Assembly (NCBI RefSeq): GCF_018139145.2
Contig: NC_059476.1
Location: 7,725,501-7,789,500, forward strand
Length of the DNA: 64,000 nucleotides
Source: Gymnogyps californianus
Lineage: Eukaryota; Chordata; Aves; Accipitriformes; Cathartidae
Direction: 5' to 3'
Part shown: positions 48,758 through 62,020 of the stretch, in pieces
Numbering within the stretch: the stretch's first letter is position 1
How the letters are laid out: every line of letters starts with the position of its first letter
The notes under the pieces: generated by a model
Seen by the model: the letters and a program-made list of their open reading frames with translations, nothing else
The model's database searches: none
What the model was told of the DNA's origin: nothing
Made by a program: the position numbers and the translations under genes

Positions 48758-51700
48758 GTGCTCCTTCCCACTGTCTGGAGAGATTTCCTTGCCATACAGA
48801 CAGCCTGCTCTCGAGTCCCCCTCCTTCCTTTGCCCAATCATTAACATAAATCATAACCTAGCAGATGAAAAGAAATTTCCAGTCTTTGTGATCTCCTGCC
48901 AGAGTTCTCCCAGTTTTTCTCAGTTTGGGAAAACAAATGTGCATTGCAGCATGTCCTGAGGGTTGACAAAATAGGGCTGTTTCAGACCAAGGAAGATGAA
49001 TTCTGAAGACGAGGTCCCGCTATGGCCCTCAGGTGGAGCTGTGGGGCCTCCACGGAGAGCCGTGGGGCAGGACAGCCTCTCTGCCCACCCGCCACACCGC
49101 TGGGCCGACACGGACACAGGTGGGAGGGATGCAGTGGAGCCTTCTTCACCCCTCTCCGTGGGCCCCCAGAGCTGTCCACGGCATCATAGCCCAGGACCAG
49201 TGCCTGCAGGGAGGGCAGAGCTTGTCCCCATCCTCTGGCACGTCCCTGGGGACAGGGTGAGGAAGGGTGCACCAAGAGTGGAGCAGGGGCAGTTGTCGCT
49301 GCTGTCACCCTGCGGCAGAGCTGCCTCCATGGTGAGGGGCTCCTGCTCCGCCAGGTGAGACAGTCGCTTTACACAAGTTGAATGGGGTCTTTAGGCTCAT
49401 TTTTTTTCAAACAAGAGTTGTTTTCCAGATTGTCGGTAATCCTGACGCACGGTCCGTAGGGACGCAGGCTGGGCTGTTGGTGTTTTTCAGTTGTGACCTA
49501 AACAAGACGTGATTCCAAGTGCAGTAATGTCTTGGAGAGGAGGGTGGCTTTCTAAGAGGGCTTCAGACAAAGAACATATTTCCAATAATCCCCCGAGAAG
49601 TGAAATCACTTCTAAAATGCTGTCAGAAGTCAATAAAAAGTTCAGCTACGCTGATAAAAATGAGCAGCTTAACCCAGACTTGCAATATGAACCAGTAAAG
49701 CTTTGCCCTTCCTCAGCATAACCTCTGCCTCGCTTGTGCTGGAGATTCAGTGTCAGAATTTGTTTGCCACAGTCTCTGCCATTGTGGGACAGTGCACCAA
49801 CACTGTGAGTTTACATCCTGGAGGAAATTAGTATATGTTAGGATACTGAAAGATTACAACTTCACAGACATGAAGAAGTGAGCCTGGAAAATTTGACTTT
49901 GGTGCAATCAAATGATCACATCTCAAGGTCACTAAAGGCAGATAATAGCTGAATAACTGGCCTCAGCCCTTCAGCACAGCATACTTTTAATAGGTTGATC
50001 CAAGCCCATATGGTCTTATTTTATTGTTCCTAGCTGCCTGCTATATTGTATTTTGAGGTGGATTTTTGAAATGGATATGGCTTCCAAATTTATTCTGCTC
50101 AGGACTTCAACTTTGCTGTTTGAAATTTTATCTTTATTTGAAATTTTTTATGAGGAAAATACATGTCATGTGACACAATTTTACTTGTTTTGCCAGGCAG
50201 CCCCCTTCCAGGACAGGAGGTACAGCGAGGAGTGCCCCTGTGGGGTTTTGTGTTAGAATTTCCCCCAGTTTATTAACTGAGTAGAACCTGACTTTAACAA
50301 AATGATGCCAGGTCTTGTTCATCTAATGCATACCTTGATTTGTACAGGTTTTATTAAATTTCTTGGCTCTTCACTCCCTGTGCTTTTTTTTTTGCATGGT
50401 GGCATAATCCACCAGCAACAGAGTTTCTCCTACCCACTATCTCCATGAAAACCTGAATATTTCAAGTCAAGGGGATACTCATGGAAGACCTGTTGAGACC
50501 ATTTTAGCTGACTTTACTTCACGATTTAAACTTTAAAAGCTAAAGGAAGATTAATGTTGTGCATTGTTCTCCCACTTATAATCTTTGTTGTCTTATGTCC
50601 CTTTCAACCCAGAACTGGGAGTGTTACAGAAGCAGCTGATTTCTGCCTCCATGGGGAAGAGCCATGCATGTAATTGAGAGTGTTATACACGGGATCAGGG
50701 TTCTGTACAGTTCTTGTCATTATAATTTGATCTGCCATGATAGGGCTCGTAGCCTGATTGGCATCTCTGAAGAATTCTGTAATATGAATAATAATTATAA
50801 AAAAACAGACAAAGGATAGTATTCCAGCATGTTTGCTGAAAAAGTGTTCTTTCAGAGCCTGTCAATGCATTTGTAGGAATTCCTTGGAAAAGTAAACACC
50901 AAAGGCATGTGAACACAGTAAAAAAAATTCATTTATGGATTCAGATGAATATTTGTAGGAAGCACGTTACAGTTTCTTTCAGCTTTACAAACAGGATTAC
51001 ATGAGTAATCTTCAAGTAATATAAGGATAAATCATTTTTGGAAAAAGCCCCCAATGGTTTAGGTATCAGCAGGCTTTCACTTGCTAGCAGGCATGCATGT
51101 GTTTCTGGCCCACCTCTCTTGCAGTGTACAAAACACAAGGAAAATCCCACTCTTTGTTTAGGCCCAAATTTGCTATAATCCTGATGAATATGCATTTTAC
51201 ATGTAATTCCAGAATGCGCTCAGATGCAAGTTTAGATTCCTCCAATGTTTCTAAGTTGAAACATTGACATTAAAATGTTGTCCCCTGTACATATGTATGT
51301 ATGTAATTTCTTCCCTATTTGAATCTCCCCTTTCCAAGACGTCCCCAGGATTGAGCTGCTACTCAAACCTCAGTTTCTCAGTTTTGGCCGTGCAGTTGTG
51401 GAGATCCAAGGGATGGATGTTGTAGCTGGTGAGTCCTTCAGATTCTCTTGTATTCCTGTGGAGTTTGGGGTTTTCAGCATCTCCCATGAGAGCCTGGTAC
51501 AGTTCCTCCTGTGATTTGTCCTGTGATTCCTACTGAAGGCAGTGGGAGTAAAGCTCTTCCAAATAATTTTGAGGATTTGGGGGTACATGAATAGAAACAG
51601 ATATGTCAAAATAGTTCACATTTCTGTAAGTGCTGATGAGGTGGTAATTACTAGGACTGCTATGGCTGCTTGGCTGTAATTCCTACCGCTGCTCCTTTCC

Positions 51701-53054
51701 ATTCACAACAGCTTTATTTCTAAAGAACCATTTTGACTACTGGTCTATACAATTAATATATAAATGAAAAACATAGCTCAGGTTCAGGTAGGTGAAGTCT
51801 CATAGAACTATCATAATGAACACAGCAATGATAATAAATTCCTTCTGACCCCTTATTAGGTGCACAGTTAATATAGTGGACAACTGAAAAGACATGGGGT
51901 CTTGAAACTGCAAGAATCAAGGCTGTGTTAAGATGTAACTAAATATATTTATATACCTGTATCTCAGTTCTGAATATTGCGGACATAATTTGATCAACGA
52001 TACCATTTTAAAAATTATTTTTACATTGATTTTTTTAAGCTGTTCTTTCAGAAGCTGTCAGATTAACTGAAAATCTGTTCTTTGAAAATTAAGATGCAAT
52101 GCTGAGTGCTCCATTTTTATGTGTGTACATCTAAGGCTTTGGTTCAATAATACATTCAGTCTTTGAGGCCCTTACTCAGGTCTGTCAAATAGCATTTAAA
52201 AAAAAAAAAAAAAGTGAGGTAAAAGTTAGTCCAGTTCTGGAATAGCTTTTAGCATATGCACCTGCTCTCTACACAAAAAATCTAAATTTTAATTAGTGAT
52301 TTGGCATGGTGTGCTCTTCTTAACTAGCAGTGTCTTTTCTTTCTTCATCTGACAGCCTCCTCACCCCCAGGGTATGACAGAAAATGACTCATTTTCATAT
52401 AAGGTAGAGGAGTTTAGTGAATATATGACCTACAGATTTTCCTAATTTTTTTATAATATAATGTACTTTGATGCATTTCAAAGATAATCTGTCTGATGCT
52501 TTGCATATTCCTACTTAATTACAGTATATCTCAAGATGATTTACTACAATCAGATAATTCTGAAATAATCTTGCTATGGAGGGCATGCATACCACAGGCA
52601 GCTGTACAATTAGCCATAGAGTTCATAGGGGAAATTACGTGTGTATGTGGAAGTGGGGAGGGTTGGCACGGGAAGAGTTACAAATAAAAAGAGATATATG
52701 GCCTCATCTAATGTTCACTGATGAGGTCTTTCTGACAGTTTCAGTGTATTTTGGCTAAACCCCAAATATTATTTAAGCATGATCCCACTTCCAGCCTCTC
52801 AAAGTAACGGGTGATGAGCAGAGGATATTGAAAAAATATTGTGAAGAAATTTCCGAGCCTACTTATTTCTTTTTCCAGTTTTATATCATAATATTCTAGT
52901 AAAACACAGATCTATTTTGGGGCCAGAAAAGTCTGGAATAGCATTTTGGCTCTTTATTTGACCATATGTGTTAATGTTCCAGTGACTCCCTCTACATAAA
53001 ATTAACCTGGAACGAAGTGATCAGCGTTTGAGAGCATTTCAAAGCCATAGTAAC
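48758..53054. other. Non-coding DNA
   Basis: Bases 49015-49355 are about 62 percent GC with moderate CpG and end at a consensus CAG|GTGAGA donor (49351-49359). They could be part of a non-coding exon, but no start or acceptor is assignable. An A17 run occupies 52198-52214. Other parts are AT-rich with no recognised feature. Confidence 0.45.
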
Positions 53055-53180
53055 AGATCCAGACTTTTAAGGCCAGATGAGGACTGCGAGATCATCCAGG
53101 CTGACCTCCTCTATAACACAAGCTGTAGACAACTGGAAATAAATATGCGCCTCTTCAGCCTTTCAATAAATGCTGTGGCA
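53055..53180 (+). repeat. Ancient CR1/L3-like repeat relic
   Basis: TTTTAAGGCCAGATGAGGAC is followed by GAGATCATCCAGGCTGACCT and CCTCTATAACACAAGCTGTAG. This parallels the widespread sauropsid motif 'ttaaggccagaagggaccattatgatcatctagtctgacctcctgtataacacaggccatag'. Block order and spacing are kept with about 70-75 percent identity by eye. The same motif recurs at 59150. Confidence 0.52.
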
Positions 53181-56100
53181 GAGTGGGCACAGCAGCCCAA
53201 AGCAGGTGGAGGGTTCCCGTGTGCGTGATGGGATATCTCTGAGCCACCAAACAATCCCAGGGTCTCCGTGCCAAGCCCTGCAGGTGTTTCCATTCACAAA
53301 CATTTGAAGAAAACACCAAGATATTAAGTCATTTTGGGGTTGAAAAACTTTTCTGGAATTTAGGATTCCCTTGACTTAGATAATGGTCATATTTACTTCT
53401 TCTGATTTATTTTTATTTTAGCTAGTGGAATTGTGGAGACTGGATTACCATGACCTATTTATTTTTGCAATATTTTATTCTCTCTAGGAATTCACTTATT
53501 TTCACTTCTCCCATCAAGCGTTAGCCTGGCAAAAGAGTCGTCTGTAAAACTTGCTGCACATCTGCAAATATCAAATGTCCACGAACAGGCAAAAGACTCC
53601 CTCCACTTACTTTTTTTGTCAGATGGTTTCATTTAGAACCCAAAGGGTCAGGAGTCACAGCATGACCTCATCAAATTAGACTCAACTGAGAGAGGTGTTT
53701 AGCACAACAAAAAGGAAGTAATCTGAAGGACATTAAATGCAAATGAGACTGCCATGTGCAAACTTCAAAAACACCTGATCCAAATGACAGTGTTGATGGG
53801 GGTCGAAGGGGTGAGAAAGAAGGTTTCATATTTTGGTTGGGTTTTTTTCAAGGACTATCAGCAATATTACATCCTGTAGAGCTGGCTGAAAATGTCATTG
53901 GTATGTGAATATTTAAACTTAAAAATATCCACTTTTATTTTTGCCAGGTGAGAATATGTCAGTGTTTACTGGCCGGAGTTTGGTTGGCTGGCAGGAGTTC
54001 GGTTGGCTTGTAGATCAAACCTGGAAGCAACTCCTTCTTTTTTAGTGGATTTGTTACTAAACAAGTATTTTTAGAGTGGGTTCGTTATTGCATGAGTCTC
54101 ATTTTTGAGAGGGAATAGAAATTAATTTTGAATGCCTAATTGAAGAATTACAAGGAAGCTTCAGTTGCTGATGGTTCTTTCATACAGAGAAGAAAAAGCT
54201 CGTTAGAAGGTTTGCACATTTTCCCTTCAGGACATTAATCCATGCCCCCATTGGCTGAGATGTCTTTCAGCCATGAAGGCAATGGGGCAGTGAAGGTCTT
54301 GTTATAATGGAACCAGGCTATTTCCAGATAATGTGAATCAGATTGACTTCAGGGATAGATCTGCTTTCCAGATGTTGGACATAGTCAAGTGGAGCAGGGA
54401 GACAGAGATGGCAGCTAAGTATAAGGAGAACCTTGGAGTAAATAAGAAGTCAGAAGTGCTGTGTTTGCAATGAGTAGTGTTGAGATTTTCAACACTGTGT
54501 GAGTCAGGGAAAAAGCTGATAAACAAAAATTTGTTACTGACAGACACAGGGATGTCTAAGCATATTGAGAAATGAGCCAAAATAAGCTCAAAATGGGATC
54601 AAAATAGGACTGAAAGCAGTAATTTGTTAGAGCTCAGGATCTGAATATGTCAATAAGAGTGCAAAAGACTGAAATGGTCGAAATGGCTGGTGAATGGGAA
54701 AGAAAACCAACCGTACTTGCTCATAGAAATCTAGGACAAAATAATACAATGCACCCAAGAAGTAATGTGTGATTCAAAGAAGTTTAGGTACGATACAAGC
54801 TAGTAACAATCCTGAATATCTAATCCAAAGCCTACAGAAGTCAGTGTAAGCTCTGTGCAAGTGTTAAGGCAGAGGGACTGTTTTTGTTTCTTTCTGTTTG
54901 ACTCTATTCATCTTGGTTTGTCTGCATCCTGACAGCCATGAGATCAAAATTAGCTGCCTAAGCAAGTAGCCAAGCTCTAGGCAGATCAGTGCTACATATA
55001 TCACAAGACAGCAGGAGTTTGTATGGACAGTCTTTGAGATATAGAGAAATATGGGATGATGGGTGAGATCTTTGTGAGCTGTTGCCAGGCAGGCAGTCTT
55101 CTGCTCCTTTGAGGAACGTGCAGAGCAAGCCCTGCTAGAAGGGCAGGAGAGAGGAACTGCGTGTGTTCCTCCCATGGCCTGTGGAAGGTGCTGCTTTTAT
55201 TTCCTTCAGCATGGAGAGGTTTTTCAAGATGCAACTGAGCCTTCAGAGAGGGTGCGGCTCATGGGAACAAGACCAGCCCCATGATCAGGTGTCATTTTCT
55301 TAACCCGGCCAGTGGGTCTTATCTCAGAATCAGGCCAGCTGGCAGCAAGCTGAAGGCGATTGCTGGCAGTACTAGCAGTCGGGGGAGGTAGCAGGAGATC
55401 TGTACAGTCGAGCATATACACTCAGGGTGTGGGGGCTCACATCTGGCTGCAAGATGCTTTGAACAGTTTGTTGGACAAAGGCGCTTGGTCAAAAGAGGTC
55501 AGGGCAGGTTCAGTTGTATTGCCAAGGGTGAAAACTATAGTGAAAGTCAATAAAAGGCTCTCATGGCTTCTAGTTTACCCAAATAAGGAGAGAGAAGAAT
55601 TGTTAACACAGGGTTTTCCCTTACCTTCTCAAGGTCATAGGAAGGTTAGCTCAGCTTCAAATTGCTGCATAAGCTTGAAAGGAAGAATGACAAAACGTGG
55701 ATTAGGAAAATACATGGTCTTATTTTTAAAAGGTTGTTCTACTGAAATGGTGGAGGATGGTGGTCACCAGGAGGGTGAAGTGCAGGCAGGGTGGGAGGAA
55801 TTCTCAAAATTTTGTAGCTTGAGCAATTTTCTACATGTTTTGAAAAAGGGTGTAATGGCAAGAAAGATTTTGATGTTACAGCTGGGTGAACTTCAGTTAC
55901 AAGAAAGATGTATGTTTTTAACGGTGGTGTTGGTGATTATCCATGGGCAAAAATGATCAGGAAAATTGGGGGCTCTCTAGCTTGGTTGTTTTCTGGAAGC
56001 TATGATTTAATTACAGAAGAAGTCACTGTGCATAATATATGTCAGGTTGGTGAAATCCTATCGTTGGGTTAACGAAGATAATCTGGTAGAGCTTTCTGAC

Positions 56101-59100
56101 GTAGGAAGCTATTTTTTAAGCTCCCCTTTACATATAAAGAAAAGCATCATGGGCAATCGTCTGGGCTTTGCAAACCATGCTAGGTCACTTTAGTTCTGCC
56201 TTTAGAGACAGAGAGCATAACTGGCTGAGGCAGACAGTGAATGAATCATTTTCACTGTTGAAGAAACTAATTTTACTGTTTACAAGTAGTGTTTTAAATG
56301 AACAAAAAAAACCCTGTGTATAAATTCCTGTTTCTGTAACATGATTTTTCAATACTTCCAAAGATACCTGAAGGGTTTGACGCCCAATCCCATGATAAAT
56401 TAATGGTAGATGGATGTCCAAAACCAACAAATCATCTTCAGGCAGTTCAGTCATCAAGAAGCTAATGTCAATTTACAGTAAAAAATATCTTCCTTCATAC
56501 AGAAATAGAAATTGGTGTGTGTGTGGGAGGTGGGTATCAGAAAAAGATTGTGCAGTCAGTTTATAAATCAAGGACTGCGAGTACCTCAAATGTTCTTCAA
56601 ATATTGCAGCATGGAAAAATATCAGGGAATCTCCGTCATTTTTGCCTCTTCCACCTCTGGTTATGCCAGTTGTTGATACTGCATTCCCACCGATCATTAA
56701 AAATAGTAATACAAACAGAGAATTCAAAGAAACTCACGAACAAATACTTTATGGTATTTACAAGGTGCATTTTTTATGAGTTGATTTTTCTCCTCTTTAA
56801 GCAATGCTTCATCTGTATCTAGTAAAGTCCTAGATGAGAAACAGTTTACTGGATATAGAATATAAATATTGGGTGGTCATAATAGAAAAGTCTGAAAACG
56901 GTTTTAAAAGAAACCAAGGAAGCTTTCATATAAACAGCTAGAATAAAGATATGGAAATTTGGATTCTCTTAATAAAATGTACTTCATATGTGTGTAGTTA
57001 AGGAAATGTCTATATTCACATGCATGTATGTGTGAGAATATATATATATTTGTGCACTCACACAGTTCAGCTATACATGTATAGACATATTTTATATATT
57101 TATAACATCTGTTTATTATACTGATATATGGTTTTCAACACTGTTGTGCTGTTTCAAACTGTTCAAAACCAAAACTGCTTAATGCAAAATTCTAATACTC
57201 CAGCTGGAGGTAAATGTCACCCTTCTAAAATAATGAGCTATAAATATAGCATTTGTTTTTACTGTTTACTCCAGATAAATGATATTTTTAACTAGTGCGC
57301 TATCCTGAGGACATGGAAGCTTTCCATACATATATACAAGATTTGACCATTATTTAGTGGAAATAATACCAAATTACACTAGGGTTAGAAAGACACTAAG
57401 CAGCCTGAAGCATGATACAGTGGTTGAACTTAAAAGTTCAGTTCATTTGCAGAGATGTTACTGGTTCCAGCTGTGTTCTCTGTATAGGGGATAGGGAGAA
57501 AGTATACATCCAGCTGGAAATAGAATGAGCTACACAGGCTCTACGTTCAGACCCTGAATACACACCAGAAATTAACAAAGAAATGCCTAAGATATACAAC
57601 ATCGACTCAGAATAAAAACAGCAATAGTAGTTGAATCATGTCACAATAACCTGAGATACTTTACCTCCTGCATTCTTCCAGGGAACTTCTTCAGGTGACA
57701 CTTTGTTTAATAATGCAAAATACTCCTATACGTAACCTTTAGAATCTTCCTTAAAGTCTTGAGTGATGTATTTTCATCATTGAAATTTATAGTAATATCA
57801 GCATCGGTAATTTATGTGTTTTAATTTAAAGCATCTGTTTTTAATTTATATAGTTCAGGGTTTTTTCAGCAGTTGCCCATGAGTAAGCATTTGATCTTGA
57901 TACTATACTTTGAGTCTATATTTGATGACCATCTTTCCAATGTGTGGGTTTTCATTAAAAGTTAAATCCTTTTGTCTCAAACCAAAAATCAGTTTTTCAC
58001 AAGTGAAGTGAAATTGTTTTTAAATAACTAAAAAGACTGTTCTGCATTTCAATCAGCTTGGACAACGAAAACAGTCCCATTCATTTCACATTTGATTTCG
58101 GTCATTCTCACTTTCGGGTTTTTTTGTAGACTGATCTAGTGCTGCTGTGCTGGATGATATTAAGACATAAGAAAACACCACCGTAGCAGAGAAGCTCTCC
58201 TATTAATTTTCAAATAACAACCAGGCTCAGTGCTTCCAGTTAAAAAGCAATGCTCTTTCTTTTTGAGACATATGGCCTTGAGCAGCATTCTTAGCTTCCC
58301 TTGTGGTTTTAGGATGACTCATGAATTTTGATGGTTTTCTTGAAGACCCAGTTGCTAAAGTCCTGTAAATGCATTTGAATTTCATTTTATTTTAAAGTGA
58401 AGGGAAGAGTTTTCTAGCTACTTGGCTGCAGAGAAGGGGTCAAGAATGCAAAGCTCAAAGGCTCAAACACATGAAGACATTAATTAAGGAACCCAACGTT
58501 TCTTTGTCTGAAAACCCCATAAATGAGGAGGGACTTTCTGAATACATGGGACTGGCAGTACTGCAGATCTCTTGTGAAAGAAATCAGTAAGATGGTTCCC
58601 TAATAGCAATTCCTTGGTTTCAAACCAAAGTAGTTCAGCTTGGATTACTCCTAGCTGCTTTCATCTGCTGTCCTTGTCCACGAGTTCTGTGGCAAAGGGC
58701 TTTCCCACCAAAAAACAGTAGCAACGGGCTTTCCCTTCGCGGGGATGGTGGCAGCGGTAATGAGAGGGCTGGGTGGAAAGTTAGTTCAAACAGTGCATTT
58801 TGTGCCTGGAGCCCCAAACGCTCCTTCTCTAGCAGAGAAAAGGGAATACGGTGTGAGGTCTCCCGTTGCCCCGAAGCTGGGGATGCTCTCTCTACAGGTC
58901 TGTGCCTCGTTCTTTATAAGAGGCTGGTTTTGTGTGATTATGTATGCGCGGGGTACTTAAACTAACAGGCTCTTGTGCCAGAAGTTCTTAAATATATGAA
59001 GTCTGCCTGATGTATATTCCCTGTCAGCAAAGAAGGAGGCACTGAAGACCAGAATTATGAGAGAGGTGACTAGATACACTTATCCTTTAAAATGCATCAT

Positions 59101-59149
59101 CTTTTTTGCTCTTTAATTAATTCATTAATTACAAATTAGCTTCCAGGAT
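53181..59149. other. Non-coding DNA
   Basis: Contains a two-copy 19 bp tandem duplication (53971-54008) and a 198-codon open frame (55360-55956) without recognisable content. An AT-rich TATA/ATAT zone lies at 57020-57130, including the 14 bp palindrome CTATACATGTATAG at 57071-57084. An acceptor-like CTTCCAG near 57682 has no exon behind it. Confidence 0.45.
53971..54008. repeat. Two-copy 19 bp tandem duplication
   Basis: GGCCGGAGTTTGGTTGGCT (53971-53989) is directly followed by GGCAGGAGTTCGGTTGGCT (53990-54008), 17 of 19 identical. A small local duplication. Confidence 0.75.
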
Positions 59150-59230
59150 TTCATAGTAGGAAGCTTTATAATTATCTAATCTTAACTCCTGTGTAACATA
59201 CCAAAGAACTGTGCCTTAATTCACTCTCCA
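59150..59230 (+). repeat. Ancient CR1/L3-like repeat relic (second copy of the 53.1 kb motif)
   Basis: TTATAATTATCTAATCTTAACTCC and the following TGTGTAACATACCAAAGAAC correspond to 'attatgatcatctagtctgacctcctgtataacacaggccatagaac'. More degraded than the 53.1 kb copy, same orientation. Confidence 0.4.
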
Positions 59231-61884
59231 TAACTGATGGTGGATATAAAGAAGAGATTCAGTCAGGAATATTACTCTATCAGGACTCATTTCTCTGCAA
59301 ATCATGATACCATATGCTACATTTAATCCGGAATACAGCAGATTTCCAGAATTGGAAAAAATTTAAATCAAGACTGGGAGATCTCTCTCTAGCTGCTCTA
59401 CTTTCATTGATATGAAGCACATATTAGTCTGATCATAACCTTGGACTGAATTTTTGGTTACTGGCCTTTTTGAAGTAAACCTCCGTGATTTCTGGTTTTA
59501 AGAAGTCTTGGTTTCCTGCCCAGAAGCCTGCCATGCCAGGAAGCCTTACTGAAGTCTCTTATTTGTTTAGCGTATTTACCAGTACCTGAGTGTAATAATA
59601 CAGCATTTTTATCCTGTGAACACAACTCTTAGACTTCCGGAGCTCCAAATGGGAATGTCCTGCTTCTCTGAAAGGACAAAATATGTCTCTTTAGAAAGTA
59701 ATCCAAAATAATTTGCCTTTGGGTATAAGAGCTGTAGGAGTGTTGGAAGGTCTCAGACTGTAGCCTTGCGGTAAGCCAGTTTAATCAGAGTCATGGTAGC
59801 AATTTTATTTGAAGAAATTTAAATTAATCTCTCTAAAAAAAAATAAAAAAAAGATTAACAAGTCCAAATCTTAATTAAATGCTATATTTTAAATTCTGTG
59901 AATAATATTGTTTAAGAAACATTTAATCATTGTATTTTCTTGTTTAGGATTAGCTGTTTAAAGACAAAAGACTCTAGGCTCCAATTAACTGCTGCCAAAA
60001 ATTAATTTAAGTAGCCTAATTGACAACTTGCTTTAAGCTACATAAAATCTTGGCATAAAACTTATTGTCAAGGGAAAAATATTCCTAATTTATTACTTTA
60101 TTATAAATGAAACTATTGACCAAAGTGCACTTGCTCTACTGCAGCTGTTATGTAAAACAACAATATGTAGATGACGACGATAATGAGTCCTTGTCCTTCT
60201 GTGTAAATACAAGTCGCTTCAAAATTGCACGGGTTGTTAATGACTGCTCGGTGCCACCAGGCTAGAGAATAGCTGCGGAAGAGGCAGCAATCTTATTTCC
60301 AGGCAGCGCTACTGGATCCCAGCCCTTTCTCTGCGATGCCTCCCCTGTCGTGCAATACTCGTGGCGGTGAGACTGGGCTCCTGACGGGCTTCAGACAAAG
60401 CCTGCGAGCCCATTCTGCTCACCGTGAAAACTGAGCCCGACTGCCTTCCACCTCTATGCAAAAGAGCAACGTAAACTGTTCCACATGTGGGAGCAGAATG
60501 CGATCGCTGTGGGGAGAAGGTAGCAAGGCTATTAAATGTAAAACCAGGGCTGAACAATCAAAATACTTGTCCGCGAGTGTGCGAGATACTCGGATATCTG
60601 TGAACAGGGAGAGAAAATTAAAAGCTGTAAGTACATACTGTAAAGCTCTTTAGTTTCTTGTTTATGGTCGCAATGGGCCAACTTTCAAAGCCACTTCTTG
60701 AAACGTTGCCCGTGGTTTTCCACCTGCAACTAGTTAGACACAGAAGTCCTGTATTTTCTGCACTGGCACAGCTAATTTGCATCCCTGAATACCCGGCTGA
60801 TTTACAGAGGCATTAGTGCCTGCGTGGGGCACGGTTCCCCGGTGGGACCCCTCGGTGTGTGCCGTGCTGGAGAGGCAGCCCTTTCCCTGCACCCGCACCC
60901 ACACCGCGGTGCGGTGCTGTACCTTCTGCCATTTGGCTTTTCCACTTGCTGTTTCTTGCCGTCTATCCATCTCGGCCTGCTGCAATGTGAGCCCATCTAT
61001 TTAATGCAATGTTAGCCATTATATTGTGCATTTTTCCTCTTAGGACTGCAAAAAATGATTGCATCAGGAAGGTAGCTTACTGGCGTGCAGTTTTTCCAAG
61101 GAGCCTCTTTGAAGGCTAAAAAGGTTGCTTGGAAAATATAGTATCTTGGCTCAATTTTCATTGTCTAGGCACATTTCATTTCAGAAAATCACAAGCTACC
61201 AACACAACCATGTCATTGCGATTTTTCAAGCATTTTCTTTTTGTGCATGTGTGTTTTATATCTCGGTGAAGTCACATCCCCCCCAGGCTATTGGAACAAA
61301 GCTCAGCTGAGAGCTGAACGTACCAAACGAGAGGAAATTACAAAAGGAAAAGCTAATGTCTAAAACCATTAGTATGGGCACTTCTCCCACAGCCTTCGTG
61401 AACCCTGGAGCAGCAACCTAAGTTCACTCCGAGAGGCACGCTGGCTTGGAGAGATGCACAATGTCCAGTCTGGCTGAGAACCTGCGAAAGCAAAACCCTC
61501 CCAACCAACATTAAGCCTAAGAGATGCTTTTGAAAAGCTCCCAGGGCACTGTGACCCTTCACACCCCTCCTCCAGTGAACAAACTGTTTAAAGACCGAGA
61601 TGTGCTGCAGAGATAACGAGCAGTAAAGAATTTACAGCAGGTGCTATTTGAAGAGACTTCGAACAATGCAGAATTACCTGTGCCCATTTAAGTCCATTAA
61701 TCTTCTCTTGTAAAAATAGCAATAAACGGTGATTTAGAAGCAGGGAGGAGCGAAGCTGGAAGCCCTGAGGTTAACAGAGAGAAAGATCAGTGCTTGTGGT
61801 TAGTTTTCTTTCTGTCTGTGCAACAAGTGACTGAACTGCTGAAAAACGTAACTGCAGGTTCAGTTTAGAAAATACCAAATTACA
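59231..61884. other. Non-coding DNA with rising CpG content
   Basis: Bases 59940-60065 are AT-rich with homeodomain-type TAATTA/AATTAA cores. Bases 60235-60500 carry a loose CpG cluster, after which an ATG-started open stretch from 60456 reaches a GTAAGT donor-like site at 60627. Bases 60820-60930 are a second short GC-rich spot. No product is recognised. Confidence 0.42.
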
Positions 61885-62020
61885 GCTGTTGTGGCTGGTA
61901 TTATTTAGCAGATATATGACAAGGCTTCAACCAGGTTATACTAGGTGCTGTATAAATACCCAAGTAACACCATTCGGTGCACAGAAAGAGTTTACAAACT
62001 GCAAAGACTCCCATAACAGA
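61885..62020 (+). repeat. Ancient L2/CR1-type repeat relic
   Basis: TACTAGGTGCTGTATAAATA followed by CAAGTAACACCATTC and AGAAAGAGTTTACAAACTGC parallels 'actaggtgctgtacaaacacaaagtaagagacagtccctgccccaaagagcttacaatct'. The order is kept and the middle is diverged. Recognition is from memory. Confidence 0.42.

Noticed and set aside
55360..55956. Longest open frame in the window (198 codons, + strand)
   Set aside because: No domain, no Kozak context of note, no splice sites framing it and no retroviral or LINE motif. Composition is that of translated non-coding DNA. A single frame of this length in 64 kb across six frames is within chance.
57660..57700. Excellent acceptor CTGCATTCTTCCAG followed by CAG|GTGACA
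   Set aside because: The enclosed exon would be 13 bases with a weak donor. Such decoys are common.
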